DNA from: Collybiopsis luxurians FD-317 M1
Taxonomy: Eukaryota; Basidiomycota; Agaricomycetes; Agaricales; Omphalotaceae
Assembly (NCBI GenBank): GCA_000827265.1
Contig: KN834827.1
Location: forward strand, 20,824-84,823
Direction: 5' to 3'
Length of the DNA: 64,000 nt
The notes beneath the pieces were generated by a model. It did no database searches. It saw only the letters and a list, made by a program, of their open reading frames with translations, and had not been told where the DNA came from. Shown piece after piece: positions 1-11,850 of this stretch; positions within the stretch are counted from its first letter, which is position 1, and each line of letters starts with the position of its first letter. The translations under genes and the position numbers were made by a program.

Positions 1-661
1 GAACTGAGGCATTTGTGATAAGGCATTTAGATAGCATTTTCTCAAGAGTCAAGGGATAAATGAAAAAATGAATTTTGAAGTATGAAGATGTTGATAGTCC
101 AATCAGTAGAGTGATATTTTACCAATTGACAAAGCATCTTGAGCAAGAGGATATGTTTGAAGTATGGAGGACAATGAGAATAGTCCAGTATGTGAGCGCG
201 ACTACGGGGAGATTAGAATTCAGAGTTGAGTCGGCACAGCTGGATTGCTAGTTAACCTGTTATTTTGAGCTGCTCATTTATTTTCCATATCCTCCAGTGC
301 CCCCATGCTGGTATTTGCAACAGAGACAGTTAAGCACCTTTCTGCTAATGACCCAATATATATCCCTAGGTATATTCGGTCAGATTGATAGCTACAGCTA
401 AAGTAAACAGCAGTGTCAGCAATATTAGGCATACAATTCACTTGGTTCACTCAGGAAACATTAATATTCAGAGTATTCTGCAATCAGATGCTGTAATGAA
501 GACCAAAAACATGTTAAATGTGTTGAAAATAAGTTTTAATGAGAGATACATTTTGCCGAGACTCGGCAAATTAAGCTGTCAAGCGCGGGAAAAAAAAGTT
601 ACTTGCACGTAACTTTCAAGTAACTTGATTAAATTAAAAAAGTTGCTTGAAAAGTTACTTT
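1..661. other. Left-edge sequence without a recognisable gene
   Basis: No open frame here resembles a known protein and no splice pattern stands out. The stretch is AT-rich. It ends abruptly near 661, where the sequence becomes a copy of the repeat seen at about 39710, so it is either an insertion or sequence flanking the duplicated cluster. Confidence 0.5.
552..660. repeat. Perfect short palindrome followed by AAGTTACTT-type motifs
   Basis: Positions 552-570 are a perfect inverted repeat, TTTGCCGAG-A-CTCGGCAAA. From 597 to 660 follow several copies, in both orientations, of a motif close to AAGTTACTT: about 597-605, 609-616, 617-627, 640-649 and 651-660. The cluster ends exactly where the R repeat begins, so it may be the end of a mobile element. 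No partner end is visible in the window. Confidence 0.45.
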
Positions 662-2960
662 GCGCACACTCGCGCTCTCCTTGCTTTTCCATCATCACCC
701 TACTCCGATGCAAATGGTTATACGCCCACTCATGTACTTACCGAAACTGTTACTTTCTTTGTCACGGAATTTGAATATGTATGTCACTAGTAAGGACTCT
801 GAATGCAGAAAGTGTTTGTTTGTTTTCGAGCTATTGCGCATAGTCAGAATTGCGATACTTGGGTTTAATGTCTGGGCTGTTTTACGATGGCATTCAGTCC
901 ACTTGTAATATTTTAAATACGTGTATCTTCATTGTACTCGGAGACAGCGGTGAAATGAAGATGAACTATGTCAAACACAAGAAGGCGGGAAGGATGGATA
1001 CTGATTTGCCAAGGCGAGACTACGGCTGGCTGTTCACGTCAAACCTTCAGCTGAATGCGCGCTAGGCATTCCTCTGAGTCATGCATACTATTTGACAAGA
1101 AAATCAGGCATAGTTTAGCGGGGTAGATCCTAGATTTGAAACGATGGCAATGTGGGGTAAACGAGACGGTAATAGGGAGCAGGACCTGAAAGACTAAACT
1201 GATCTAAAATCCTCGTGTTAGCTGAACTTGCGCCATGGAAAGACTGGGTCGATGGGTGAATGTGGCTAGTTGGCCAGTGGAAACAAAGAGTCGCCTAGTG
1301 CTAGCCTGTGTTTGATCGCTTGTATCTCTCTCCCTCAGCTTAAACCGCTTTCCATTCTTGGTTATGGCTTGAGCCATGATGGCGGGTAGAGGACAGAGAA
1401 ATAAGCGCTCATATGACGCCTCGGCCTTCAGAATCCAGGGCCGGAGTCTCCGCGGCTTCATTTTACATCCATCATTATCGTCACTGCAGGACCTTTATAT
1501 CCTTTATCCTTACATCTTTGACGCATTCTGATACTACTTCACACAAAGTAGTGGATTGAGTAGTCCCATCTTGTCTCGTTCCTCCTCAAAATAGGTGCGT
1601 TGACTTGCCTATTTCAACAGTCGTGCTTTTCATTGAACGCTCTCGTAATACTCAGACAGGTCATACACAGATGTCTGAATATCTTTGGCTCTTCCTGTCT
1701 CCGCGTCCAGCACTTCTATCCCGAATTCAACACCGCTCCTCGATACTCCTTCTATTATCAGAGCCCTTGTCGTCTCTGCCTAGTATCCTCCTCGGCTTCA
1801 ATATATCCTCATCCTCATCGAATTTCCCTTAATCCTTCAATCGCCATTTCATTCAGCCGCATATTTAGCAATCAAGAGAAAATCATAGCTCCTCAATGCA
1901 CTATTCTATCGGCAATCTTGCGCCCCTTGTGACGCTGTTTTTCAAGCTCTTCCCCCGATCGAATTGCACGTTTGATGAGTTGGGTAGCTGAAGAAGAAAG
2001 TGTGACCGGGTTTGTCAAGGGTGAGCGCTGAGTGTGCTATTTCATCGATCTACATTGATCATATTCCGATGTAGCTGGACCAACAACAATAGCCACCTCC
2101 GTCTACTCCACACATTACTGAGCGCCATCAAGAGGGCTCACCGAAGGCATCCACGGCACTCTTTCTATGCCTCTCTACGCTCTCCTTGCGTTTCCGCTAT
2201 CCCCCTACCCCAACGCGGTTGTAAAACGCCCATCCACGTGCTTATTGGACGCTGTTTCAAGACTCTTCGTCGCAATGGAGCACCCGAATATGGCTATTCA
2301 GGCCGTGATCACCCGGGAGTGTTTCCGCTCACACCCAAGTACAAGCTGTCAACGCAACGTATGGGGATGTAACGCTGAGTGGTATGCGCTGTGGATAAGG
2401 CATAGAGACGTTGGGAAGGTCGTTGATTGTGAAACCATCTGCTATCACAGTGAAACAAATATTGAGGAAAATAGGAATTTACATTGAGGATAAATTTCAT
2501 TCAAGGTTTTGTTTCATTTTACCCTATCTTGCTCATTGTCGTTTCTATATCAATAAATTTCCTATTCTCCTGTCTCTTTGCTTCCTCATCTATGCCTTTG
2601 TGCCCAGAGATCTGTTCCTATGATTCCGAGAATATCATTTATGACCTGGCTTGTGAATCGTCCGCCCTCAGTGTATTCTGTATTTGCAGAACAATGTATT
2701 ATTATTATCTGCATAGGTAACGACGTTAGAGTATACACCCATGTCCAATTCATTCAAAGATGGGCAAATTCTTTGCCAACTCGATGTCACCCCGCCGCTC
2801 AGCAGTTCCGTTTCAGGCTTCTTATTTGACGTGAGCTGTATGTGCTACAGAATTCGTCATGCAAAGTTGAATGTAGGGAGAGAACTCGATGGTGCTATGT
2901 GTATGTACTGTGGGGAGAAAAATCATTCAGAATTTCAAACCGAGTGGCTATCGCTGTAGT
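662..2960 (+). repeat. R repeat copy 1, downstream of and convergent with NLR-1
   Basis: This block matches about 39710-41850 and 48700-51000, and its second half matches 13970-15627, 24102-25300 and 62480-64000. It carries the conserved intron-like block, with a GTGAGC donor near 2020 and an acceptor ending in CCGATGTAG near 2073. It also has a TTTGCAG acceptor-like site near 2690 and a small open frame at 2741-2959 ending in EWLSL. Longer frames are broken differently in different copies, so it looks like a decayed, formerly spliced gene or non-coding transcript. I do not recognise a protein family. Confidence 0.65.
2741..2959 (+). CDS. Conserved 72-codon ORF of R copy 1 (unrecognised)
   Basis: The frame reads MSNSFKDGQILCQLDVTPPL at its start and ends in EWLSL. 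It is intact in R copies 1, 2 and 4 (2741-2959, 15409-15627, 41629-41847) with few substitutions. It is frameshifted in R5 by an extra C and in R6 by a lost T. Near the end is C-x2-C-x4-H (CMYCGEKNH), which recalls part of a zinc knuckle, but the fourth ligand is missing. It may be the last exon of a decayed gene or chance openness in young duplicates. Confidence 0.25.
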   Translation: MSNSFKDGQILCQLDVTPPLSSSVSGFLFDVSCMCYRIRHAKLNVGRELDGAMCMYCGEKNHSEFQTEWLSL

Positions 2961-3439
2961 ATTGACATGTCTCTAGGTAATATATTTCATAAGTAGAGTT
3001 ACGAGAGTAATAGAACTGTTTTTAGCGATGCGATTCCACTCGAAGCATACTCCGAATGGGAAGTAAAGTCAAGAAGGAATACTGATTCTGTTTATTTGAG
3101 AATGGATAATGAAGAGACAGAAGATGAATACTAACGACAACCAATTTTATATTTCTTTGGGTACGGGTTACAGGTATTGGAGAGACACGTCATACATTAA
3201 ATCTGGGAGACTTCGGGCAGCAGGAATATGTTTTCTCTTATTGATTTAGCAAGCAAGAATGAGCAAACAAAACGGCAGATGCCTTCATAGCAAACGAATA
3301 GTAGACTTTCCACATCTAACCAAACAGAAATGTACCAGTACAAGGACAAGGCGACGAGAAAATGGGAGTTATGAAACTGAAGTTCAGAACAATCATTAAA
3401 GTCGCAACAGAAGTGGCTTATCAAAGACCTACTGCGTAG
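2961..3439. other. Shared 3' flank of NLR-1
   Basis: About 480 bp between the end of R1 and the NLR-1 stop codon. The same stretch follows NLR-2 (15628-16119), NLR-3 (25300-25814) and NLR-5 (51001-51491). It is shortened to about 130 bp after NLR-4. It probably holds the 3' UTRs of the two convergent transcription units. No gene is seen. Confidence 0.5.
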
Positions 3440-6400
3440 TCAGTCCGAAGACGCAGTTGTGGGAGTGTAGCACTTGGCCCAGTTGTTCCCAATACAGTCC
3501 CAATTGAACTGGACTGAAGTATGGCCGCGGCGAGAGATTATGCACAGACAATTAGGTGTAACCACATTGTAGGATAAGGATGGGGGAAGCCACATTAAGC
3601 GTTGTTCAGAAGAGTGATATGGCTTGATCCATCCTTGATTATCAGCATTCCAACATGCATATGAAGAATTTATTGGGGAAGAGGGAGAAATGAGAGGAAG
3701 GCCAAAGTCAGGTTGAGCATGGCCTCCATCACCAGATTCATTCTGTGTTTCTGATAGGATGTTGGTTGCATGGACCGAGGAAGGAGCAGCAGAAAGAGCG
3801 CAGTCAATATGGCCAGTCTCTCCCTTATGCTGTTGACCAGTAGCTGCATCCCATATGCGAATAGATTGATCCCTTGAGCCTGACACAACTTTGGATCCAT
3901 CTGGTGAAAAGGCAACTGAATAAATCCCATCAGTGTGGCCATCCATTACCTTGAGCTGCTCTCCAGTTGCTGCATCCCATATGCGGACTGTTTTATTATC
4001 TGATCCTGACACTATCTTGGATCCATCTGATGAAAAGGCAACTGCCTGCACCCAATGAGCATGCCCTTTTATCTGCTGGAGCTGCTCTCCAGTTGCTACA
4101 TCCCAAACACAGACAATGTGATCTGCTGATCCTGACACAACCCTTGCACCATCAAAGGAGAAATTGACAGAAAGAACATAGTTTGTATGGCCATCCATCT
4201 GCTTCAGTTGATCTCCAGATATACCATCCCATATACAAACAGTTTTATCCTCTGATCCTGACACAATTTTCAGCCTGTCTGATGAAAAAGCCACTGATTT
4301 GACCGCTCCTGTATGTCCATTCAACTGCATCAGCTCCACTCCAGTTACAGCATCCCATATGCGGATACTTTGATCTGCCGAGCCTGAAACAATTTTGGAT
4401 CCATTCAATGAAAAGGCTACTGACCAAACCCTTCTAGAGTGACCACACATCTGTTTGAGCTGGCCACCAGTTGCTGTATCCCATATGCAGACAGTGCTAT
4501 CATTTGATCCTGACACAACCCTAGATCCATCGTATGAAAAGGCAACTGAATTGACCACACCTGTATGACCATCCATTTGCTTGAGCTTGTCTCCAGTCAA
4601 TCCATCCCATGTGCAGATTGTTTTATCTTTGGATCCTGATACAATTTTGGATCCATCAGATGAAAAGGCTACAGACCGAACAGTGTCAGTGTGGCCATCC
4701 ACTGACTTGGGTTGGTCTCCAATGATGGCATCCCATATCCGGATAGTTTGATCCACTGATCCTGACATAATTTTAGACCCATCTGGTGAAAAATCAGCTG
4801 ACCAGACCCTTTGAGAGTGACCATCCATTTGTTTAAGCTGCCTGCCACTTGCTGTATCCCATATACGGACTGTTCTATCATCTGATCCTGACACAACCAA
4901 GGTTCCATCAGAGGAAAAGGCAACTGAATTGACCTCATTTATATGACCATCCATTTTCAAGAGGTTGTCTCCAGTTGCTGCATCCCATATACATACAGTG
5001 TCATCTGCTGATCCTGAAACCAACCTTGCACCATCCAATGAGAATACAACTGACCAAACAGTACCAGAATGCCCATTAATTAGCTTGAGCTTTTCTCCAG
5101 TACCTGCATCCCATATACAGATGGTTTTGTCTGCAGATCCTGAAACTATTTTCACTCCATCTGGTGAGAAAGCCACTGAATAAACCTCATCAGTGTGGCC
5201 AACCATCTCCATGAGTGTATTGCCAGTGACTGCATCCCACATACGAACAGTTTTGTCTTTTGATCCTGACACAACTTTCCTATCATCTGGTGAAAAGGCT
5301 ACTGAATAAATGTAATCAGTGTGACCATTCATGATCATCTCCTGTTCTCCAGTTAATGCATTCCATAACCTGACAGTTGCATCATGTGAACCAGAGATAA
5401 CTTTGGTTCCATCTGATGAAAAAGCAGCTGAGAGAACCCAACCTGTATGACCTTTTATCTGCAGGAGTTGTTCACCAGTCAGTGCATCTCATATGCAGAC
5501 AGGTCTATCATATGAGCCAGAAACAAGCTTCAATCCATTTGGTGAGAATGCAACTGCTATTACTCCATGGGCCGCTTGCATCTGTAATATTTCACCTCCG
5601 TGATTGCTAACACCTGTACATAGAACCTGGGGCACATTTCTAAAGTTGGATTTCCATTTGGTTGCACTTGGAGTGGTTGCAAACTCCGTTGCAAGGCTTG
5701 ACAAGTATAAATGTGGAGTAGATAATGATGCCGTAGTCTGTGTAAATGACTTCACTAGTCTGTCAACTGTGGCTGCAACTTCCATTAATGCCAATGGGGC
5801 CTTATTCTACAATCAAATTATAAACAGTCATATTTTTTTTATTTGGTAAACTAGTACCTACCTTAGTTAGCCATATTTGTAAGTTCAGAATATTTCTGTA
5901 ACAGTCTTCCTTCTTTTGCATCAAGTTCATGCATTCAACCCAGAATAATACTTTCTCTTCCATTAGTTCTGCCAGCAAGTAAAACGATGGATCATTGGCT
6001 TGTTGTCCAATAAGATGTGCAATCCAGTATTGAACTGCATATCCCAGCTCATTCCCAAGCTTGAATTCAACCTGACCCCCCAAACTTAACACTTCTGAAT
6101 CCAGTACATATGATGATGCAAGATTACACATATTGAAATGTAAACCCTGCAGCATAATATCCATACAGCTTTTAGCAAGGGCAATGTTCTGATTGCAAAT
6201 CCAATCCTTTGGAAAAAAGTTAAGAAATGATTTGTGGTAGATATATATCCTGTCATTCCGAATATAGACCACTGCATGCAACCCATTTATGACTTCACCC
6301 ACCCATTCCTCATCTGATTCTTCTGAATGTCTAGCTATAAGTTGTGCCAACATTGACACTGTGAGAGGTTCCTTTGCACAGACAATTGTACTAATTATAA

Positions 6401-8670
6401 TCTGCACATCCATATATTGCAAGCTTTTTTCATTGCCCAGAACATCATCAAGGATTCTGTTATACAATGCTGTCAAACCATAGGGTTCTGGAATTGCTTT
6501 AATTTTGAGAATATTCTTAAGCTGTCTGGACTGTTTCTTTACAGACATATGGATGGTGCTCCCAGGATTTTCGGAAATATATCGGATAGCTGTTGCAGCA
6601 TAAATGAACAGACCATCACATTGTGTAGCAAGCTCATCCAAGTCCTTGTTACAGCTTGGTGTCAAATGAGCCAATTTAGTATAAATATATTTAGAAATAT
6701 CTTGCAAAGCCACATTTTTTTCCACATCCTCTAGGTGGCAGACAGTCTTGGATGAAAGCTGCTCCTTGCATATTTCCACAATATAGTGGTCCGGTCGGCT
6801 GGTGACCAACACTTTGAGACCATGGATACCAGCTATGTTATTCAAGAGATCCTTCAGAATGTTAGATCCTCCGAGACCTTCAAGCTCATCCAGTGCATCA
6901 ATAACAACAAGCCATGTTTGGGAAACATTGTTGTGGACATTTTGTTTCCATGGCTCTAGCAAAAGTTTGAGTGCATGAGTCATTGTAGTATTCACAGTCT
7001 CTTTATCAACAGCCTTAAGAGCATGTTGAAAAGCCTCACATCTGTTAGCCAGTTGATATACCACAGTGGGTATTACATTTTTTTGTGCTCGCAACTCAGG
7101 TAACTGGCGGGAGCAAAAGAAGGAGGCACCGAGCTGATAGTTCCCATCTTTCCCATTGTACTCTTCACAAATTGTCTTTGCAATTGTGGATTTTCCAGTT
7201 CCAGCCATGCCACTGATCCAAAATATGGGAGGACAAGAGTCATCCATATTGGACACCCAGGTCTCGATTTGAGTAATAATATCAATCCTGGTTCCTGGAG
7301 TGCAACTTTCTCGCTTGGTAGTCATCCCAGTATTGGCATTGTGTACTGCATTGTGGGATATAGGCCAGCTCTGAAACTAAAATACATTTTACATGAGGAA
7401 GATATTTTAAATCCAAGATGGACACAATTCTTTTGCTTACCATGATTGACATGTTTATTTGGTTTAAATCCCTTCGCAGTAACAGAAGTAAAGCTGTCTG
7501 TTGCTCAAAGTCAGCAAATTCAAGAAAAACAAATATTTGTAACTACTAGACATACATGCATCCTTTGACTCCTTGTGTTAATACCATCCACTATCCTTTG
7601 AACTTGGCTTGAGATATCAGCTGATTGAAGTACTTGTAGCCAAGTTTTCTGTCCTCGGATCTGATCTAAGATCACTGCTTGTTGAATGAGGAATCTATGA
7701 AACATTGAGGATATAGTATTTGAGTTCACAATGTCAAAACTCACTTGGCAAATGAAATACATTGGTCATCTGCAATTCTTTGCAAAAGTGCATCTTCAAC
7801 AATTGTTAGATGTTCAGTAATACTGTGGAACAGCTCTTTCACATTCTCTTTGTTATCCAAGGTAGCCTAAAGATAATAGTTTCAATATAGCTGCAATGGA
7901 GAAATCTACCAACACGGACCTCAGCCGCAGTGGATATCATATTGAAAATGGAAAGAGGAATTTTGAATGGGGTTCCATCAAGCCAGGGCTCAATGACCTC
8001 TGAGAGCTTGTGCAAAGTTTTCCATGTGACTAAAGCGGCCTTGTGCACTGAAGACATTTTGGATTCATCATTGAGATCTGCTATTGTCACAGAACCGGGC
8101 GATTCAAGCATCTGGTTGGCAGAAGCTACTTATATGAATCAAATCATAAACAAATTATCTTCTCCCAATTGACAGGACAGACGTACCCATAGGCTCATTG
8201 AGAGCATGCATATTTTCCCGAGCTATACATAAGTCACAAACGATCTGAGTCGATTACTATAGGAAATATATACCTGTGTTGATCACAGTCTCCGTTGTGG
8301 GAATATTAAACTGGACCTCGGAATCTATTAAGTATATAAATAGTTGTATGAAAGTCACTCATCAGGATCGCAGAAATAAGTCATACCAGAAGCAGGAGAC
8401 GAAATGTCTGCAAAGGAAGAGGCACAAGAAATCAATTTTGGGGTCATGGTCATATACTACTATAAGCATACCGCCTTGGCCACGAGCAAGACCCGAAATG
8501 TCTGCCTGTGTCATGCCTTCGACATTTGTACCAACGCCGGCAGAACTCGCACTTGAAAGAGTTGGAGATCTGCTGCCTTGACGGTTGAACTTGAATAAAT
8601 CCAGGAAACGGTCCCTCTTTCGCTTGGGCTTGGAATTTCCTTGACCTTGAGATTTGTTATGTTTCGCCAT
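3440..8670 (-). pseudogene. NLR-1: NACHT-WD40 STAND protein with a premature stop
   Basis: Fungal NLR-like receptor of clade A. The start at 8670 opens MAKHNKSQ followed by a basic KRKRDRF leader. Exon 1 runs to about 8472, and small exons down to about 7440 encode a helical region. The NACHT exon (7376-5862) has an intact Walker A (GMAGTGKST) and Walker B-like VVIDALDELE. The last exon (5806-3440) holds 14 WD40 repeats and the conserved C-terminal tail ending at TGA 3440-3442. The codon at 5489-5491, in the first repeat, is TGA where the paralogs have TGG (the W of IWDALTGEQ), so translation would stop after NACHT. The frame is open on both sides of this codon. Everything else matches NLR-5 closely. 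It could be a recent pseudogene, an allele with a null mutation, a sequencing error, or a truncated protein lacking the sensor. Confidence 0.85.
3836..5605 (-). repeat. Fourteen-unit WD40 array of NLR-1
   Basis: Fourteen tandem 126-bp units, each encoding about 42 residues of the form LKQMDGHxxxVxSVAFSxDG followed by the SGSxDxT and IWD motifs. The number fits two seven-blade propellers. Unit 1 lacks the GH dipeptide and contains the premature stop. Units can be matched one-to-one with those of NLR-2, -4 and -5 by private residues, for example TFSFDGA or NFSFDGA in unit 12, so the order has not been shuffled. Confidence 0.85.
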
Positions 8671-8734
8671 CGGAGTTCAGTATCGAGGAAGACAGGTACG
8701 TGGTCAACTTTTGGGGGAAGGAAGGAAGGAGAAG

Positions 8735-8757
8735 GTGCGTTTGCAACGTGTTTGACC
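8735..8757 (-). promoter_or_regulatory. Conserved block upstream of the NLR-1 start
   Basis: The plus strand carries GTGCGTTTGCAACGTGTTTG followed by ACC, about 65 bp before the ATG. The same block precedes NLR-2, NLR-4 and NLR-5 at 57-65 bp, although the surrounding sequence of clade B has diverged. It is a candidate core promoter or 5' UTR element. Confidence 0.5.
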
Positions 8758-8847
8758 CTGTGCCAGTTTAAGCGGAGATACAACTGGGTTTGAAGGTTTA
8801 CATAACAGCGGCTGAGGCTTCGAATGATGCAACGAGGACAAGAAGAT

Positions 8848-8859
8848 GGTCAAATGACC
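8848..8859. promoter_or_regulatory. GGTCA-AA-TGACC inverted repeat upstream of NLR-1
   Basis: The palindromic motif GGTCAAATGACC lies 178 bp before the start codon. It recurs at 166-178 bp before NLR-2 (one mismatch), NLR-4 and NLR-5. The dyad shape and fixed distance suggest a binding site for a dimeric transcription factor. This is inference from position and conservation only. Confidence 0.5.
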
Positions 8860-8959
8860 GGTACAATCGGACCTTTGGTACCCAACGCCTGACAGAAGAT
8901 CAAACCGGAAGTCCATGAGGTTTCGTATATCATAGCTATATTTAATCTCCACCCGTTGG

Positions 8960-10480
8960 CACTCGGAGCCTTTATCCGTCTGCAGAGAATGTATTCCCTA
9001 CCTTGATTCTAGTTTCCCCTCGCTAGATGCACACGCGCTAAGGTCCTACGTATTACTTGTGTCTGGTTCCTTGCGTATTAATCTCCACCACGGCTATTGT
9101 TTACCGAACTCGTAATTCCTCTGCCCTTAGACCCGGGAAATGTTTAAATTGCTTATTCACTGAAAGATTTATATTTTTAAATGCTCATCAACGAAGTACT
9201 ATCCGAAAAAATAGCTCAGGTCTAACATCTCTGATGTAGGAGAGCAAAATGTAGCCAGTGGAATGAGTGGTATGTTTTAAGTCTGCTCTTCATTTATTAG
9301 CGAGCAGTAGTAACCTGTAAAGCTACCACCGCATTCTTGTCCTATTATATACAATTGCTCCGCATCATTGAAAAGATTTACAAAAGGCCACGCCCAAGCA
9401 AATTTTTATCGTCTTTTTCTCCTTTCTCTGGTATTATTCAACCTGAATGTGGATGTCTTAAATGGTATGCCGATCATTCTTGGACACTCGAATATGGAAC
9501 TTGACAAATTTGTAATTTTTTCACCGGTGTCCCTGCATTGTGCGATGAGGATTTGCATTACCTTGACATTGGGCAATTGACTACTTGATTTAATTACTAG
9601 GATAAGTGCATTTGGCTTTTGAATTTGAATGATTTAGGTGCTACTCTACCGAGGTTGTAAAGAACATGGAAGCGTTGTTTCTCTGCCATGCATGCTGTTG
9701 ACTCCGGGCAGCGCTGAGCTAGAAAGTGAGAAATGATATCTTACAATGCTAGCGCCAACAATTGTGTGTTCCATATCTTAAGGTTAAGAATGTAGTTTAT
9801 GTTCAAGTACGTGGCTTTACTGACTCTACATAGTTGAAGGACAGAGGCAAGTGGGGAGGTTTGAAAATGAAATGAAATGAAGAGTGAGATCCGTTCTGTT
9901 GAAAGTCCTATCGGTGTGCCTGTTCATTCAACAACACAAAGATCCTGTATACAGTTGTAAAAGTAGTAATACGTGCAGCTGTATATCGACAACGACAAAA
10001 CTCAGAATTCAAAATGCGGATATGTATTTGAGAGTTGAAAAAGACCATGTTGACAGGCTAGAGGATAATCAAGCAATGACGCAACCGCTTGTTCAGTGCA
10101 GAGCCAAGTATGGCGCAATAATTATCGCAGGATATGCGCCATGTACTATAATCTCTAAACGTTGTAGAGTTTCCATTAGGAAACCGTTGTGGTAAAGATA
10201 CGGCGATAGGCCTGATGAACGCACGAGAGTTGCTAAGTGTCACCTGGGAGGTATTTGAAAGCTGGAAGAAGTACCAATGTACCTTTGGCAATAAGCTCAG
10301 CTCTCAGGCCCGGGTAAAGTGCCAGAAGGGAAGATGAGTTGGTATGTGAATGCATTGCAGGCGCGAGCACTTGTCGAGCTCAGAATCGAGTCGAGTGAAC
10401 AGACGACCTGGACTAGTTTATAATTCCCATTAGTTGCCCTGTACGACATGATGTCATCTTGAATTATCCCATATTCGTTC
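8960..10480. other. NLR-1 upstream region, duplicated at 56999-58510
   Basis: About 1.5 kb with near-identical sequence upstream of NLR-5. Open frames such as 9884-10195 (103 codons, the same length as 57923-58234) survive in both copies, but the whole region is equally conserved, so this does not prove coding. The minus-strand frame seen at 58272-58496 is shifted in this copy (about 10310-10455). No known gene was recognised. Confidence 0.4.
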
Positions 10481-11850
10481 CTTTAGATTCGCCCAGCCCA
10501 CTTCTTTTCAGTCTTCTCGTACATTCTTGGCGATGTTTGCGTTTTGGAAGAAAGACAAATAAGCGCCTGTCCCGCGCCTTGGCCCTCGGCCCTAAATGTC
10601 CGGAATCCGGAACCGTCTCCCCGTGCCTCTGTCCTCCACCTTCATCGCAACCAACGTCGTTTCCTCAAGTTTCTTATTCCTGGAGGCTCACCTATACCAC
10701 TTCGTGCAACTGTCAACCTGATAGTCTCATCTCGTCTTGCTCAGGCTCAAAGCCAGTATATTCGCTTTCCTATTGAAATTGTCGTCTTTTCACTTGCACT
10801 CCCGCGTAGAGCCCAACGTATCAAAGCAGGTCATCCACAGACAGCGAAACGTGCTTAACTATTCTCACCTCTGTATCCTGTGCTTCTGTCCAGCTTTCAA
10901 CGCAAATGCTTCCACACTCCATCGTCCCACTATCAGAATCCTTGTCCGCTTTCCCTAGTATCCTCCTCAACTTTGATACATCCTCGTCCTCATTCATCAA
11001 ACCACCATTTCACTCCGCTGCATATCCAGGAATCGGACGAGAATTATGGCTCCTCAACGGGTTTACCTTATCGGCAATCTCGCTCCCTTTGTTCTGTGGT
11101 TTTTCAAGCTATTCTCCTCGATCTGCTTGGACGGTTGATTAGCTGGGTGGCTCGAGAGGAAATTGTGACTGGGTTTGTGAAGGGTGAGTCTTGCTATCTC
11201 CTCTGTCCTTAATTAATCATATTCCGATGTAGCGGGACCAACGACTGTTGTAAACGTCTGTCTACTCCACCCATTATTGAGCGCCATCAAGAGGCCTCGC
11301 CGAAAACAAGCCACAGCAATTTCTCTACATCGTTCTCTACGCTCTCCTTGCTTTTCCGCCATCACCCTGCTATAACCCGAAAGTTTATACACCCACCCAA
11401 ATACTTATCCGACGCCATTTGATTCCTTGTCACAATCCAGCGTCAGATTACGGCTATTGTGTTGAGAACAGGCACCATAATCAGCAAGGATTGTCTTCCG
11501 CTTGAATCCTATGTACAAGCTGCTAACGGAACGTAACGCCGAGCGGTAGGCCTTGGAAAAAGGATTGAAAGTATGGGAGGGGCGACGATCGTGAAACTGT
11601 TAGCTACTGCAATGATATCAAGGAAAATGGGAATTTACGTCGGAGTTTACATATCTTTCATGTTTTTCTTTCAATTTTACAATCTCTTGTTCGTCTTAAC
11701 TTGCATATCAGTCAATTTCTTGACCCGTCTCCCTTTTTTCACCCGGTACATGGAATTATGCGTCAGGCCAGTGCATCATGCATTTTGCGACGCGTATGTG
11801 CATATGCGTATGCGTACATGCGTCAATGTACCCATACGTCGGTCGATGCA
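10480..11850 (+). repeat. R-prime repeat copy 1 (diverged R)
   Basis: A diverged version of the R unit, most similar to 58510-59930. It keeps the intron-like block, with a GTGAGT donor near 11183 and CCGATGTAG near 11231, and the segment around 11573-11700 that corresponds to the MGRSLIVKPSAIP frame of R. A short frame near 10600, starting MSGIRNRLPVPL, is shared with the other R-prime copy. No protein family was recognised and frames are interrupted. Confidence 0.55.

Noticed and set aside
9884..10195. 103-codon frame shared by the NLR-1 and NLR-5 upstream regions
   Set aside because: The whole region is equally similar between copies, so openness follows from recent duplication. No coding signal or homology was seen.
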